Assembly (NCBI RefSeq): GCF_007990775.1
Contig: NZ_BJXB01000030.1
Coordinates: 1 to 64,000 of the forward strand
Reading direction: 5' to 3'
Length of the DNA stretch: 64,000 bases
From: Deinococcus cellulosilyticus NBRC 106333 = KACC 11606
GTDB taxonomy: Bacteria; Deinococcota; Deinococci; Deinococcales; Deinococcaceae
Shown in pieces: positions 8,958 through 16,858 of the stretch. Numbering within the stretch: position 1 is the first letter of the stretch; each line of letters begins with the position of its first letter. The notes under the pieces were generated by a model that saw only the letters and a program-made list of their open reading frames with translations, ran no database searches and was not told the DNA's origin. The position numbers were made by a program, and so were the translations under genes.

Positions 8958-10091
8958 TCAGGGAGCAGGGGGAGCGTCTACAGGGGCTTCCTCACCCATG
9001 TCTTCGGGCATGTCCATCTCTTCGCCCATGTCCATCTCTTCGCCCATGTCCATGTCTTCACCCATGTCCATGTCTTCCGCCTGTGCAGGTGCAGGGGTGT
9101 CCACGTGGACCACTTCACCGTTCAGTTCAACCGGCACTTTGGCAATGTGGGCCTGCATGACTTTGTAGGCAGCACTCTGTTTGATGGTGGTGGCCAGTTG
9201 CTCTCTGGCCTCTTCAAAGGGCACCAGACCTGCTTCATTGCGCTTGTTCACGACCAGCAGGTGGGTGCCGAACTGGGTGGTCACCTGCTGCAACTGTCCA
9301 ATGGGGCCTTCAAAGGAAGCCTTGTCGAATTCGGCAACGGTTTCACCTTTGGAGAAGCAGCCGAGGTCGCCGCCCTGTGCAGCGCTGCCCGGGTCCTGGG
9401 ATACTTCCTGGGCCACTTTTGCAAAGTCTTCACCAGCGTCCAGACGGGCCTTGGTGGTGGCTGCAATTTCAGGGGTCTGCACCAGAATGTGCTTCACACA
9501 GGCCTGTGCAGAACGGTTGAATTTGTTTTTGTCCAGGAGGTACAGGATGCGCAGGCCTGCCTCGGGCACTTCCGCCTCTGCCTGGAAGGTCAGGTTGTTG
9601 ATCCAGTTCTGGGTGGCAATGTCACGGCCAATCAGTTCGCGCAGGAAAGCCTCATCACGGATGCCTGCATCTTTGATGGCCTGCAGGTAAGCGGCCTCAT
9701 CGGGGAAACCTGCCTTGATTTGCTGGATCTGGTTGTCAATGACAGCGGGATCTGCAGCAAAGCCCTTTTCCACAGCCATGTTGGAAGCCACAATCTGCTG
9801 AACCACATCTTGCAGAATCTGTTCGCGGTAGGGGTTGAAAAAGGCATAATTCTCAGGGGAAGCTGTCATGCCCTGCTGGTTGAGCAGGCGGCCAGCGTAA
9901 GCCTGATATTCGGTTTCAAATTCAGCCAGCGTCAGTTCCTGGTCGCCGTAAGTGGCGGCCACTGCGTTGGGATCAGCGGGAATTTCTGCAGTGGGTGCAG
10001 CAGGAGCATCAGCGGGTGGGGTGGGAGCGGTCTCCTGGGCGAAGACAAAACCTGCCATGGCCAGCGTCAATGTGATCAGATGTCTTTTCAT
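8958..10091 (-). CDS. Exported peptidyl-prolyl isomerase, PpiC/SurA type
   Basis: The 377-residue product begins with a signal peptide (MKRHLITLTLAMAGFVFA) and a Pro/Ala-rich linker. A SurA-like N-terminal domain (about 45-180) and a parvulin domain (about 190-300, with VKHILVQ, FAKVAQEVSQDPGSAAQGGDLG and FGTHLLVV) follow. It should assist folding of proteins crossing to the outer envelope. The C-terminus is an unusual Met/Asp/Glu repeat encoded by 18-bp tandem units. I chose the ATG at 10091 because AAGGTGG precedes it and a signal peptide follows. The upstream in-frame ATG at 10163 is not supported. Confidence 0.88.
   Translation of the reverse strand: MKRHLITLTLAMAGFVFAQETAPTPPADAPAAPTAEIPADPNAVAATYGDQELTLAEFETEYQAYAGRLLNQQGMTASPENYAFFNPYREQILQDVVQQIVASNMAVEKGFAADPAVIDNQIQQIKAGFPDEAAYLQAIKDAGIRDEAFLRELIGRDIATQNWINNLTFQAEAEVPEAGLRILYLLDKNKFNRSAQACVKHILVQTPEIAATTKARLDAGEDFAKVAQEVSQDPGSAAQGGDLGCFSKGETVAEFDKASFEGPIGQLQQVTTQFGTHLLVVNKRNEAGLVPFEEAREQLATTIKQSAAYKVMQAHIAKVPVELNGEVVHVDTPAPAQAEDMDMGEDMDMGEEMDMGEEMDMPEDMGEEAPVDAPPAP
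8996..9079. repeat. 18-bp tandem repeat inside the PpiC-type gene
   Basis: Four near-identical 18-bp units (9008-9025, 9026-9043, 9044-9061, 9062-9079; core CCCATGTCCATSTCTTCR) plus a partial copy encode six-residue units such as GEEMDM or GEDMDM. The copies differ at one to three positions, consistent with slippage. Confidence 0.85.
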
Positions 10092-10275
10092 TTCATTCCA
10101 CCTTAGCAGAGAAAGAGAAGCTTGGATAGCGTTTTTGGCACCAAAGGAGGGGCCTGATTTCATGCCCTTTTGACCGTGACAGACGATCCTGAGAAATTGT
10201 TTTTACAGCAGCATGAAAACGCTTCACTGTGATACACAAACCCCACATGCAGTGGTTTCTCTCACCTGCCTTTGC

Positions 10276-10281
10276 TACACT
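10276..10281 (+). promoter_or_regulatory. Leaderless -10 element, FemAB-like gene
   Basis: TACACT ends 6 nt before the GTG at 10288, and no Shine-Dalgarno site is present. Confidence 0.55.
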
Positions 10282-10287
10282 CGGGCC

Positions 10288-11361
10288 GTGTCGAGTTTGC
10301 GATTGATTGAAGCGCCCTCCAGGGACCATTATGACGAGGTGGTGGCCACACTCCCCTACACCAGTCCTCTTCAGGCATGGGGGTTCGGGGAAGCCCGCAA
10401 AACCCTCGGGCAGGAAGCCCACCGTTTCCTGATCCAGAAACAGGGCAAAACGGTTGGGGCTGTTCAGATCCTCCGAAAACCCCTGGTGGCGGGTTTCAGC
10501 CTGCTGTATGTTCCCAGGGGACCTGTCTTCGAGAATCCCGATGACCTGCTGGATCTCCCAAAGGCCATTCGCAGCTTTGCCAGAGCCACCGATCTCAGTG
10601 TCAAAATTGAGCCCCCCAACCCCATTCCCAGCACCGATCCACAGGAACAGGAAATTCCTGAACAGCTGGGAATCTGGAAGCGGGCCAAAACAGAACAACC
10701 CGAACACACCATCGCCGTGGATCTGCGCCTCGGTGAAGACGAACTGCTGAAAAACCTCCACCAGATGGCCCGCAGAAACGTCAAAACCGCCCAGAAACTG
10801 GGAACGGTGGCAGGCCGGGATGAAAATTTTGAGGACTTCTGGCATATCTTTGAATCCACCAACGAACGGGCAAAGCTCGGGCAGTATCCCAAAAGCTATT
10901 ACACCACCATGCTGAATGCCATGCAGGGCAGGCACAGCGAAGCCTACATCGTGCTGGCCCGCCATGAAGGAAAAGCCCTCGCAGGAGGATTTTTTGTGGC
11001 GGTGGGAAAAGGCACATATTACCTGTATGGTGGCTCCATCCGGGATGACCGCCTGACCCCTGAAGGTGAACCTTATAAAGACGTGAAAGCCCCAACAGCT
11101 TTCTACTGGAATGCCATGCTGGACGCCAAACGCAGAGGCTATGAATTTTTTGATTTCTGGGGGATTCCAGCCAGACTCTCTGAAGACAAGCACTCTTTTG
11201 GGGTCTTCAAGATGAAAGAGAACTTCGGGGGCTTCAAACTGTGGTACCCGGCGTACGAAATCGACCTGAACCCTCTGGCCCCAGTGGTTCGCAAAATGCT
11301 GCAGGCCAGAAAGCGCCGCATCAACATCAAGATGCGTGGAACGGCTGAGGACGTCCTTTAA
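10288..11361 (+). CDS. FemAB/FmhB-like peptidyltransferase (peptidoglycan bridge)
   Basis: This 357-residue protein has the twin GNAT-like fold of the FemABX family. HQMARRNVKTAQKLG is the helical-arm entry, GGFFVAVGKGTYYLYGGS is a core strand pair, and GYEFFDFWGIP is the C-terminal signature. These enzymes add amino acids from aminoacyl-tRNA to lipid II or peptidoglycan; the Deinococcus wall has glycine bridges, so this is a plausible job. I chose the GTG at 10288 because a -10 hexamer sits 6 nt upstream (leaderless) and homology starts there. The frame opens earlier at 10213. It is divergent from the PpiC gene. Confidence 0.85.
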   Translation: MSSLRLIEAPSRDHYDEVVATLPYTSPLQAWGFGEARKTLGQEAHRFLIQKQGKTVGAVQILRKPLVAGFSLLYVPRGPVFENPDDLLDLPKAIRSFARATDLSVKIEPPNPIPSTDPQEQEIPEQLGIWKRAKTEQPEHTIAVDLRLGEDELLKNLHQMARRNVKTAQKLGTVAGRDENFEDFWHIFESTNERAKLGQYPKSYYTTMLNAMQGRHSEAYIVLARHEGKALAGGFFVAVGKGTYYLYGGSIRDDRLTPEGEPYKDVKAPTAFYWNAMLDAKRRGYEFFDFWGIPARLSEDKHSFGVFKMKENFGGFKLWYPAYEIDLNPLAPVVRKMLQARKRRINIKMRGTAEDVL

Positions 11362-11611
11362 AGGCCGAGAGCACAGGGCCGAGGGCAGAATGTTCTGCCT
11401 TGTGAGCGCCTGAATCAGGGGTAAGACAGGATTGAGAGCAAAAAGAAAAAATCTTTAAATGGATTTGCAGGACTCTGGGCGCTTCCTGTAAATCCATTGT
11501 GAGATGGGACTTCTGGATGTGCAGGTGGTCTTGCTGAATGCTTTAAAGTCTGTTCAGAAAATCACATGACTGGACAGTAAAAGCTCTCGGCCCTCGGCCC
11601 TCGGCCTTCCA
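11362..11611. repeat. Heptamer-arm inverted element 1 (GGCCGAG type)
   Basis: The left arm at 11363-11390 reads in 7-nt steps GGCCGAG, AGCACAG, GGCCGAG, GGCAGAA. The right arm at 11580-11610 carries three GGCCGAG units on the opposite strand. Between them, 11458-11472 and 11484-11498 form a 15-bp stem with a single G-T wobble. The element fills the whole intergenic gap between the FemAB-like and AroE-like genes. Confidence 0.75.
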
Positions 11612-11619
11612 CCTTTTGC

Positions 11620-11625
11620 TAAAGT
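11620..11625 (+). promoter_or_regulatory. Leaderless -10 element, AroE-like gene
   Basis: TAAAGT ends 8 nt before the ATG at 11634, with no ribosome site between. Confidence 0.55.
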
Positions 11626-11633
11626 AAAACCAC

Positions 11634-12407
11634 ATGAAGCCCGTTGCACTCATCGGTCCCCACCAGCCTGAACTCCCCGAGGTCCTCAGGCGCGTCTTTG
11701 AAGAGAGCCACCTGCAGCTGGTGCCCCACACCCTGCCGCAGACCCATCCAAGCAGTGTGCTGCAGAGCCTGTCCACCCTGGGCTATGCGGGAGGACTCAT
11801 CAGCGATGATTTCAGTGAGTCGTACTTTTCGTACTGTGCCCGGGTGGGCGTTGAAGCCCGCCGCATCGGACGCATCGACACCCTGAGCAGCCTGGGTGGG
11901 GGTTTTGATGCCACCCACACCCTGGAAGACAGCCTGTTCCAGTGGATGGAGAACAGCGGTTACCGTTCTGCCGGAGCGAAAGTGATGGTGATCGGGGGAA
12001 ACTTCAAGGCCAAAGTGGCCTTGCAACTGGCGAGACTTGGGTTCGTGTCGGTGATGCTGGCTGCCCAGAGCATGTCGGTGGCCGAAGACCTCCTGAAGGT
12101 GGTTCCGGTGGGCATCGAGAAATACCCACTGGTGGTGGGAGGGTACACCTTTGCTTCTTTCATGGAGCAGCAGGACCTGCTGATCATCACAGAAGATGTT
12201 GGCAAGTTGCGGTTCCAGCCCTACCATCAGGTGATGGACCTGTCGGACACCTATGGTCAGGTGATTGCACAGGATGGGGCACACGTGTGGGACAACAGCC
12301 AGCTGGAAATTCTGCGCCTCAGCCACCAACTGAAGTTTCTGACCGGGCGTGGCATTGCCCCGAGCCTGATCCAGTGGGCCTGGCAGGCCGTGCGGGAAGG
12401 GGCCTGA
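11634..12407 (+). CDS. Shikimate dehydrogenase-like NAD(P)-binding protein
   Basis: The 257-residue product resembles the AroE family in layout. A short N-terminal alpha/beta part (about 1-110, with GGLISDDFSESYF where AroE has its GxNxTxP region) is followed by a Rossmann-like segment (about 112-135, AKVMVIGGNFKAKVALQLARLG) in which the usual GAGGAxxA glycines are only partly kept. Catalytic Lys and Asp of genuine AroE are not obvious, so a different substrate is possible. The last codon is separated by one base from the GTG of the amidohydrolase, so the two form an operon. Confidence 0.5.
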   Translation: MKPVALIGPHQPELPEVLRRVFEESHLQLVPHTLPQTHPSSVLQSLSTLGYAGGLISDDFSESYFSYCARVGVEARRIGRIDTLSSLGGGFDATHTLEDSLFQWMENSGYRSAGAKVMVIGGNFKAKVALQLARLGFVSVMLAAQSMSVAEDLLKVVPVGIEKYPLVVGGYTFASFMEQQDLLIITEDVGKLRFQPYHQVMDLSDTYGQVIAQDGAHVWDNSQLEILRLSHQLKFLTGRGIAPSLIQWAWQAVREGA

Positions 12408-12408
12408 A

Positions 12409-13542
12409 GTGCAGCTCAAACTGTACACCTGCGATGTGCTGTATTCCGGAATGGGAACCCCCAGAAACAATGGGGCCATTGTGGTCTCTGAAGAACTCAT
12501 TGTGGCCACGGGCACACCAGATGAATTGAAACAGATGTACCCGCAGGCCGTTTTTGCAGGGCACCACAGAGTGATCGCTCCAGAGCCTGCCAACGCGCAC
12601 ACCCATCTGGACCTCAGTGCCATGCCCTACACCGAAAAGCCCTACACCGAATGGATTGGTGAGGTGATTGCCTTTTCCCGCACAGGCAAGCGCAATCTGG
12701 AATCGGCTTTACAGGGTTTGACCCAGACGGCCCGCAAGGTGGGAGACATCGTCACCGAAGAGAACGTGATGGAAGCGTTGTTGCAACACGAATCTGCTCA
12801 GGGGATCGCCTACTGGGAGGTCATCGGGGTGAATCCTGAGCATGCAGACCCCATCTTTCAGGCCACGGTGGAACGTTTGCGAAGGTGGCGCAAGCTGGAA
12901 CGTCCAGGGGGCATGAAAGTCGGGCTCAGTCCGCACACCCCCCACACGGTCTCTGGAAAACTGCTCAAAATGCTCTGTGAATTTGCAGATGCCGAGGGCT
13001 TTCCCATGCAGATCCATGTGGCAGAACACCCGAGTGAACTGGAGTTCCACACCTCCGGCACCGGAGATCTGGCCCGTGCCGTGGAAGGCTGGTCAGGACA
13101 GAAGACCACAGACATTCTGGGCCACGCCAATGGACCCACCATTGTGGAGCACCTGCATCTGCTGGGTGTGCTGAAAACCCGTCCCACCCTCATTCATGTG
13201 GTCAACGTTCATGAATCGGACATCCGCCTGATTGCCGAAGCAGGCTGTCCGGTGGTGACCTGTCCCAGAAGCAACCAGGCACTGGACTGTGGTGTGTTCA
13301 ACTGGCCTGCTTTTGCCCAACATGGGGTTGAAATTGGCATGGGCACAGACAGCACAGGCAGTGGCAAAACCCTGAACATTCTGGATGAGATTCAGTTTGC
13401 CAGCACCCTGTACGGAGAGGAGGTGCCCCTGCGCTCTCTGGTCCGTGCTGCCGTCAAAGGCAATTACCGGGTGCTGGGCCTGAACGTGCCGTTTCTGAGG
13501 CGCGGCGAACCGGTCAGTAACCTGCAGTTCTGGTCATTTTGA
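12409..13542 (+). CDS. Amidohydrolase, possibly aminodeoxyfutalosine deaminase (MqnX-like)
   Basis: This 377-residue amidohydrolase has the metal motif of the cytosine/adenosine deaminase branch: NAHTHLDLS near residue 62, SPHTPHTVS, a metal His and catalytic Glu in IHVAEHPSE, HVVNVHES and the late Asp in GMGTDSTGS. Members of this branch in Deinococcus deaminate 6-amino-6-deoxyfutalosine in the futalosine route to menaquinone, which is my best guess but rests on family memory. Other purine-like deaminations remain possible. The GTG start follows GGAAGGGG and is one base from the upstream stop codon. The 3' end overlaps the convergent gene by 9 bp. Confidence 0.7.
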   Translation: MQLKLYTCDVLYSGMGTPRNNGAIVVSEELIVATGTPDELKQMYPQAVFAGHHRVIAPEPANAHTHLDLSAMPYTEKPYTEWIGEVIAFSRTGKRNLESALQGLTQTARKVGDIVTEENVMEALLQHESAQGIAYWEVIGVNPEHADPIFQATVERLRRWRKLERPGGMKVGLSPHTPHTVSGKLLKMLCEFADAEGFPMQIHVAEHPSELEFHTSGTGDLARAVEGWSGQKTTDILGHANGPTIVEHLHLLGVLKTRPTLIHVVNVHESDIRLIAEAGCPVVTCPRSNQALDCGVFNWPAFAQHGVEIGMGTDSTGSGKTLNILDEIQFASTLYGEEVPLRSLVRAAVKGNYRVLGLNVPFLRRGEPVSNLQFWSF

Positions 13543-14019
13543 CTTGTGCTGGGCGTACCAGATGTAAAAACTGGTGGAGTTGAAGGTCATGAATTCCAGA
13601 TCGCTGATGGACATCATGGTGGGCTTGCCAGGGGCCTGCTTGGTGTCCAGAATCCCCAGCAGCCGTGACTTGAAAGGGCCAGATTCAATGGTCCAGTAAT
13701 TCACTTTGTTGCCCTCATACAGGCCCAGATACGTGACTTTTTCTGTTCCAATAAAGTCCTTGTAGTTGCCCGACCAGCCAAGCAAGATCAGGCTGCGGGA
13801 CTGGGGTTTCTGCTTTGGATAGGACAGGGAGACCGCCTGGGCGGGCAAGCCTTTCAGGTACCCTTGCTCCCACATGAACATGTCCAGCAATTCTGTGGGG
13901 CTCGGTAGACGCTGGGCCCCTGCAGCTTTGCCCTGCCAGAATTGGTTGAGCAGAGCACTGTGGTCTTTTGCAAAAGCAATTGCACCTGCAAACATCAACA
14001 AAGCTGTCAATTTCTTCAT
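13534..14019 (-). CDS. Exported protein of unknown function
   Basis: The 161-residue product starts with a signal peptide (MKKLTALLMFAGAIAFA). A compact beta-rich domain with many Tyr and Trp follows (LLGWSGNYKDFIG, VTYLGLYEGNKVNYW, STSFYIWYAQ). I do not recognise a family. The ATG at 14019 has a TATCAT hexamer 7 nt upstream, so it is probably leaderless. The longer frame to 14076 would lose the signal peptide. The 3' end overlaps the amidohydrolase by 9 bp in convergent orientation. Confidence 0.72.
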   Translation of the reverse strand: MKKLTALLMFAGAIAFAKDHSALLNQFWQGKAAGAQRLPSPTELLDMFMWEQGYLKGLPAQAVSLSYPKQKPQSRSLILLGWSGNYKDFIGTEKVTYLGLYEGNKVNYWTIESGPFKSRLLGILDTKQAPGKPTMMSISDLEFMTFNSTSFYIWYAQHKSK

Positions 14020-14026
14020 GTCACCA

Positions 14027-14032
14027 ATGATA
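14027..14032 (-). promoter_or_regulatory. Leaderless -10 element of the exported protein gene
   Basis: TATCAT on the minus strand ends 7 nt before the ATG at 14019. Confidence 0.5.
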
Positions 14033-14128
14033 CTGTTTTGAACCAGACCGCACTGGTTTGAACATGTCAAACGCATTTTGGACCCGGTAGATGTTTTGGC
14101 GTATACCGCTTGAGTCCTCTAGGCAGGT

Positions 14129-14134
14129 TAAACT
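14129..14134 (+). promoter_or_regulatory. Leaderless -10 element, M29 aminopeptidase gene
   Basis: TAAACT ends 8 nt before the ATG at 14143. No Shine-Dalgarno site is seen. Confidence 0.55.
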
Positions 14135-14142
14135 GTGGGCGT

Positions 14143-15375
14143 ATGTTAACTTTCGAGCAAAAACTGCGCAATTACGCCGAAATTGCCGTGAAAATCGGCA
14201 TCGGTCTCAAAGAAGGCCAGCGACTGCTGGTGCTGAGCCCCGTGGAAACCGCCCCTCTGGCCCGACTGGTGGTGGAAGAGGCCTACAAAGCTGGAGCCCG
14301 ACTGGTGGATGTGCTGTGGAGCGACGATGCAGTGCAGCTCGCCCGTTTTCAGCATTCCAGAATCGACAACTTTGACGAGGTGTCGAACCTCAACCTGAGC
14401 GTCCAGATGGAATACGCCAGCAAAGGTGATCCCGTGCTTTCCATCCGCGCCACCGACCCCAACCTGCTCAAAGGCCAGGACCCCGAGAAGGTCAGCAAGT
14501 ACAATCTGGCCTTCAGCAAGTCTCGCAAGCCCTACCTGGAACTGGTGCAGGTCAATGCTTTCAGCTGGACCCTGATCAGCGCACCGATCCCCAGCTGGGC
14601 CGCCTCTGTGTTCCCCGATGTGCCTGCCGAAGAGCAACAGGACAAACTGTGGGATGCAATTTTTGCTGCCACCCGCGCCGACCTGGAAAACGGCCTGCAA
14701 GCCTGGCAGGAGCACATTGTGGCTCTGGACCACCGTGCAAAAACCCTCAATGGCAAAAACTACAGTGCCCTGCACTTCAAGAGCACAGCCACTGACCTCA
14801 CCGTGGGACTGCCGGAGGGCCACTTCTGGGAGAGCGCCCAGAACCCCAACCGCGCAGGTGACCCGTTCTGCGCCAACATCCCCACCGAGGAAGTCTTCAC
14901 CCTGCCTCACCGCGAAAAAGTGGATGGCGTGGTTCGCAGCACCAAACCGCTCACCTACATGGGACAGCTGATGGACGGCTTTGAAATCACCTTCAAAGAC
15001 GGTCAGGTTGTGGACTTCAAAGCAGAACAGGGCGAAGATGCCCTGCGCAAACTGCTTGCCACCGATGAGGGAGCCACCCGCCTCGGTGAAGTGGCCCTGG
15101 TGCCCACCTCAAGCCCCATCAACCGCTCTGGCATTTTCTTCTACAACACCCTGTACGATGAAAACGCCGTGTGTCACATCGCTCTGGGCAGCGCATACCG
15201 CCACAACATGCATGGAGGCGTGGACCTCTCCACCGAGGAATTCAAAGCCCGGGGCGGCAACGAAAGCCTGATCCACGTGGATTTCATGATCGGCAGCGAC
15301 GACATGGATGTGGACGGTCTCCTGCCTGACGGCACCCGTGAACCGGTGATGCGTCAGGGCGAATTTGTGATCTGA
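14143..15375 (+). CDS. M29 family aminopeptidase
   Basis: At 410 residues this is the standard length of the thermophilic aminopeptidase (M29, AmpS/aminopeptidase T) family. Diagnostic blocks are AEIAVKIGIGLKEGQRLLV at the N-terminus, NIPTEEVFTLPHREKVDG (metal Glu), GEVALVPTSSPI, GIFFYNTLYDENAVCHIALG and the C-terminal HVDFMIGSDDMDVDG. These are cytosolic, two-metal exopeptidases that release N-terminal residues from small peptides. The ATG at 14143 is leaderless-type. The in-frame start at 14110 is rejected because it precedes the -10 element. A symmetric terminator follows. Confidence 0.92.
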   Translation: MLTFEQKLRNYAEIAVKIGIGLKEGQRLLVLSPVETAPLARLVVEEAYKAGARLVDVLWSDDAVQLARFQHSRIDNFDEVSNLNLSVQMEYASKGDPVLSIRATDPNLLKGQDPEKVSKYNLAFSKSRKPYLELVQVNAFSWTLISAPIPSWAASVFPDVPAEEQQDKLWDAIFAATRADLENGLQAWQEHIVALDHRAKTLNGKNYSALHFKSTATDLTVGLPEGHFWESAQNPNRAGDPFCANIPTEEVFTLPHREKVDGVVRSTKPLTYMGQLMDGFEITFKDGQVVDFKAEQGEDALRKLLATDEGATRLGEVALVPTSSPINRSGIFFYNTLYDENAVCHIALGSAYRHNMHGGVDLSTEEFKARGGNESLIHVDFMIGSDDMDVDGLLPDGTREPVMRQGEFVI

Positions 15376-15381
15376 GCCCCA

Positions 15382-15421
15382 AACCAAAAACATCCCCTGC
15401 ATGCAGGGGATGTTTTTGGTT
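15382..15421. terminator. Perfect 40-bp palindromic bidirectional terminator
   Basis: Positions 15382-15421 are a perfect inverted repeat: AACCAAAAACATCCCCTGCA and its complement meet directly. The stem ends in TTTTTGG on both strands. It serves the aminopeptidase on plus and overlaps the last base pairs of the folK stop codon (15420-15422) on minus. Confidence 0.85.
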
Positions 15422-15908
15422 ACCAGACTTCAGCTTCGAGTTCGACTCCTTCGAGATCCAGCCCTGAAACGGCCTCCCACACCTTCTGACCTTTGAGTGG
15501 GTGCACCCAGTCTGGCAGGATGTCTCCGAGGGGTTTCAGCACAAAGGCACGCTCCCACATTCGGGGATGCGGAAGGGTCAGGCGTTCGGTGTTCAACACC
15601 AAGTCGTCATAGGCCAGCAGGTCCAGGTCCAGGGTCCTTGCACCATTTTTGATGAAACGTTCCCGGCCACGGGCATGCTCGATGTTGAGAAGTTCTTCCA
15701 GCAGTTCTTCAGGGACAAGGGTGGTTTCCAGAGAGACCACGGCGTTCAGGTAGTCTTCCTGTGCATCCACGACCCCCACAGGGATGGTGCGGTACAGGCT
15801 GGACTTGCCCTGAATGGTGCCCAGTTCATCCAGCCAGTCCAGTGCGAACTGGAAACTGGAGACCACATCTCCAAGGTTGCCGCCCAGGGCAATCAGGGCC
15901 AGACTCAT
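15420..15908 (-). CDS. folK: 2-amino-4-hydroxy-6-hydroxymethyldihydropteridine diphosphokinase
   Basis: The 162-residue protein is a typical HPPK: LGGNLGD at residues 8-14, SSLYRT, the long active-site block RTLDLDLLAYDD (about 90-101) and LPHPRMWERAFVLKPL. It transfers pyrophosphate from ATP to the pterin in folate synthesis, one step before FolP. The ATG overlaps the stop of the FolB fusion by four bases (ATGA), so the two are translationally coupled. It is the last gene of the cluster. Confidence 0.95.
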   Translation of the reverse strand: MSLALIALGGNLGDVVSSFQFALDWLDELGTIQGKSSLYRTIPVGVVDAQEDYLNAVVSLETTLVPEELLEELLNIEHARGRERFIKNGARTLDLDLLAYDDLVLNTERLTLPHPRMWERAFVLKPLGDILPDWVHPLKGQKVWEAVSGLDLEGVELEAEVW

Positions 15909-16702
15909 CTCACACGCTCCACTTCTGCATACACATCCCTGAACACCCCTGGGAGGGGCGCATGGGGTTTGTGCACACGGATCAACAGCCTCTGCAGTCG
16001 GGGGTGTTCCATCATCAGGCGGTCTGCGATGGTGTTGGCCAGCACCTCTATGAGGTAATAGCGTTTGGCGGTCACCTCGTCCTGCACCGTGAGGTACACC
16101 TTTGAATAATCGATGGTGGATTCCACATCATCGGGAATGCCTGCGAAGTCAAAAAACAGCTCTGCATCCACCACAAAACGCGCCCCGAGGCGTGTTTCCT
16201 CCTGAAACACCCCATGCCTGCCGTGAAACTCCAGACCAGAGAGCACCACTTTGCCCAGAGGCTGGTTGGCAAGCGTCGGGGGCACTTTTTCAGCAGAGTA
16301 ATGGTAGCGGATGGCTGCACGGAGCGCCTCATCGTTGAGGCCATCAAAAATGGGACGGTTGTGCAACGCTTCCAGGGCACTGATCAACAGGTGCTCGGGC
16401 AGGATCTCACTCTGACCGAATTGCTTTGCCACAATGGCTGCCGTTTCCATGACCTCCCCCACCCCGCTGGACATGCTGATGGATTTCTGGTCCCTGCGGG
16501 TGGTCGGAGGAAACAGACGTTTCAGGCGCTTTCGGAGGACTTCCGGTGTGAATCCATGTTCAGTGATCTGCGTCTGAAAAGGGTAAGCTTCCCGCAACAG
16601 GCCCAGCAGAAGGTGTTCCATCAGGACTTCATCATGCCCGAGGGCATGGGCTTCTTCACGGGCATGCTGGAAAGCAGTTCGGGCGGCTTGGGAATACTGC
16701 AT
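15905..16702 (-). CDS. Clp_N domain fused to dihydroneopterin aldolase (FolB)
   Basis: The 265-residue protein joins two Clp_N-type repeats (about 1-65, with GHDEVLMEHLLLGLL, and about 78-130, with GQSEILPEHLLISAL) to a complete dihydroneopterin aldolase (about 147-265). The aldolase part has LEFHGRHGVFQEE, TIDYSKVY, YLIEVLANTIADRLM and the catalytic RVHKPHAPLPG. The aldolase splits dihydroneopterin to the HPPK substrate, and the coupled folK fits this. Clp_N repeats normally bind adaptors or substrates on ClpA/C/B, so their role here is unknown. The ATG at 16702 has TACAAT 8 nt upstream. Confidence 0.88.
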   Translation of the reverse strand: MQYSQAARTAFQHAREEAHALGHDEVLMEHLLLGLLREAYPFQTQITEHGFTPEVLRKRLKRLFPPTTRRDQKSISMSSGVGEVMETAAIVAKQFGQSEILPEHLLISALEALHNRPIFDGLNDEALRAAIRYHYSAEKVPPTLANQPLGKVVLSGLEFHGRHGVFQEETRLGARFVVDAELFFDFAGIPDDVESTIDYSKVYLTVQDEVTAKRYYLIEVLANTIADRLMMEHPRLQRLLIRVHKPHAPLPGVFRDVYAEVERVR

Positions 16703-16710
16703 ACACAAGG

Positions 16711-16716
16711 ATTGTA
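16711..16716 (-). promoter_or_regulatory. Leaderless -10 element, FolB fusion gene
   Basis: TACAAT (minus) ends 8 nt before the ATG at 16702. It sits between the start codon and the arm of repeat element 2. Confidence 0.5.
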
Positions 16717-16718
16717 TA

Positions 16719-16858
16719 TCAGTGGTCAGCCATCAGCGGTCAGCCGTCAGCAAAACCAGTGGGATGTTTTTCAGATTCTGGTTCAGACAAAAATAAAAAG
16801 GAGAATCCAGATGGATTCTCCTTGAAAGCTGAGAGCTGAATGCTGATCGCTGTTGGCT
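16719..16858. repeat. Heptamer-arm inverted element 2 (TCAGCNN type)
   Basis: The left arm (16725-16752) reads TCAGCCA, TCAGCGG, TCAGCCG, TCAGCAA. The right arm (16827-16857), on the complementary strand, reads TCAGCAT, TCAGCTC, TCAGCTT. The two arms embrace the terminator of the DUF4384 gene, and the right arm touches that gene's stop codon. Confidence 0.75.
16788..16821 (-). terminator. Intrinsic terminator of the DUF4384 gene
   Basis: On the minus strand GGAGAATCC, 4-nt loop, GGATTCTCC is followed by TTTTTATTTTT. It lies inside repeat element 2. Confidence 0.88.
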
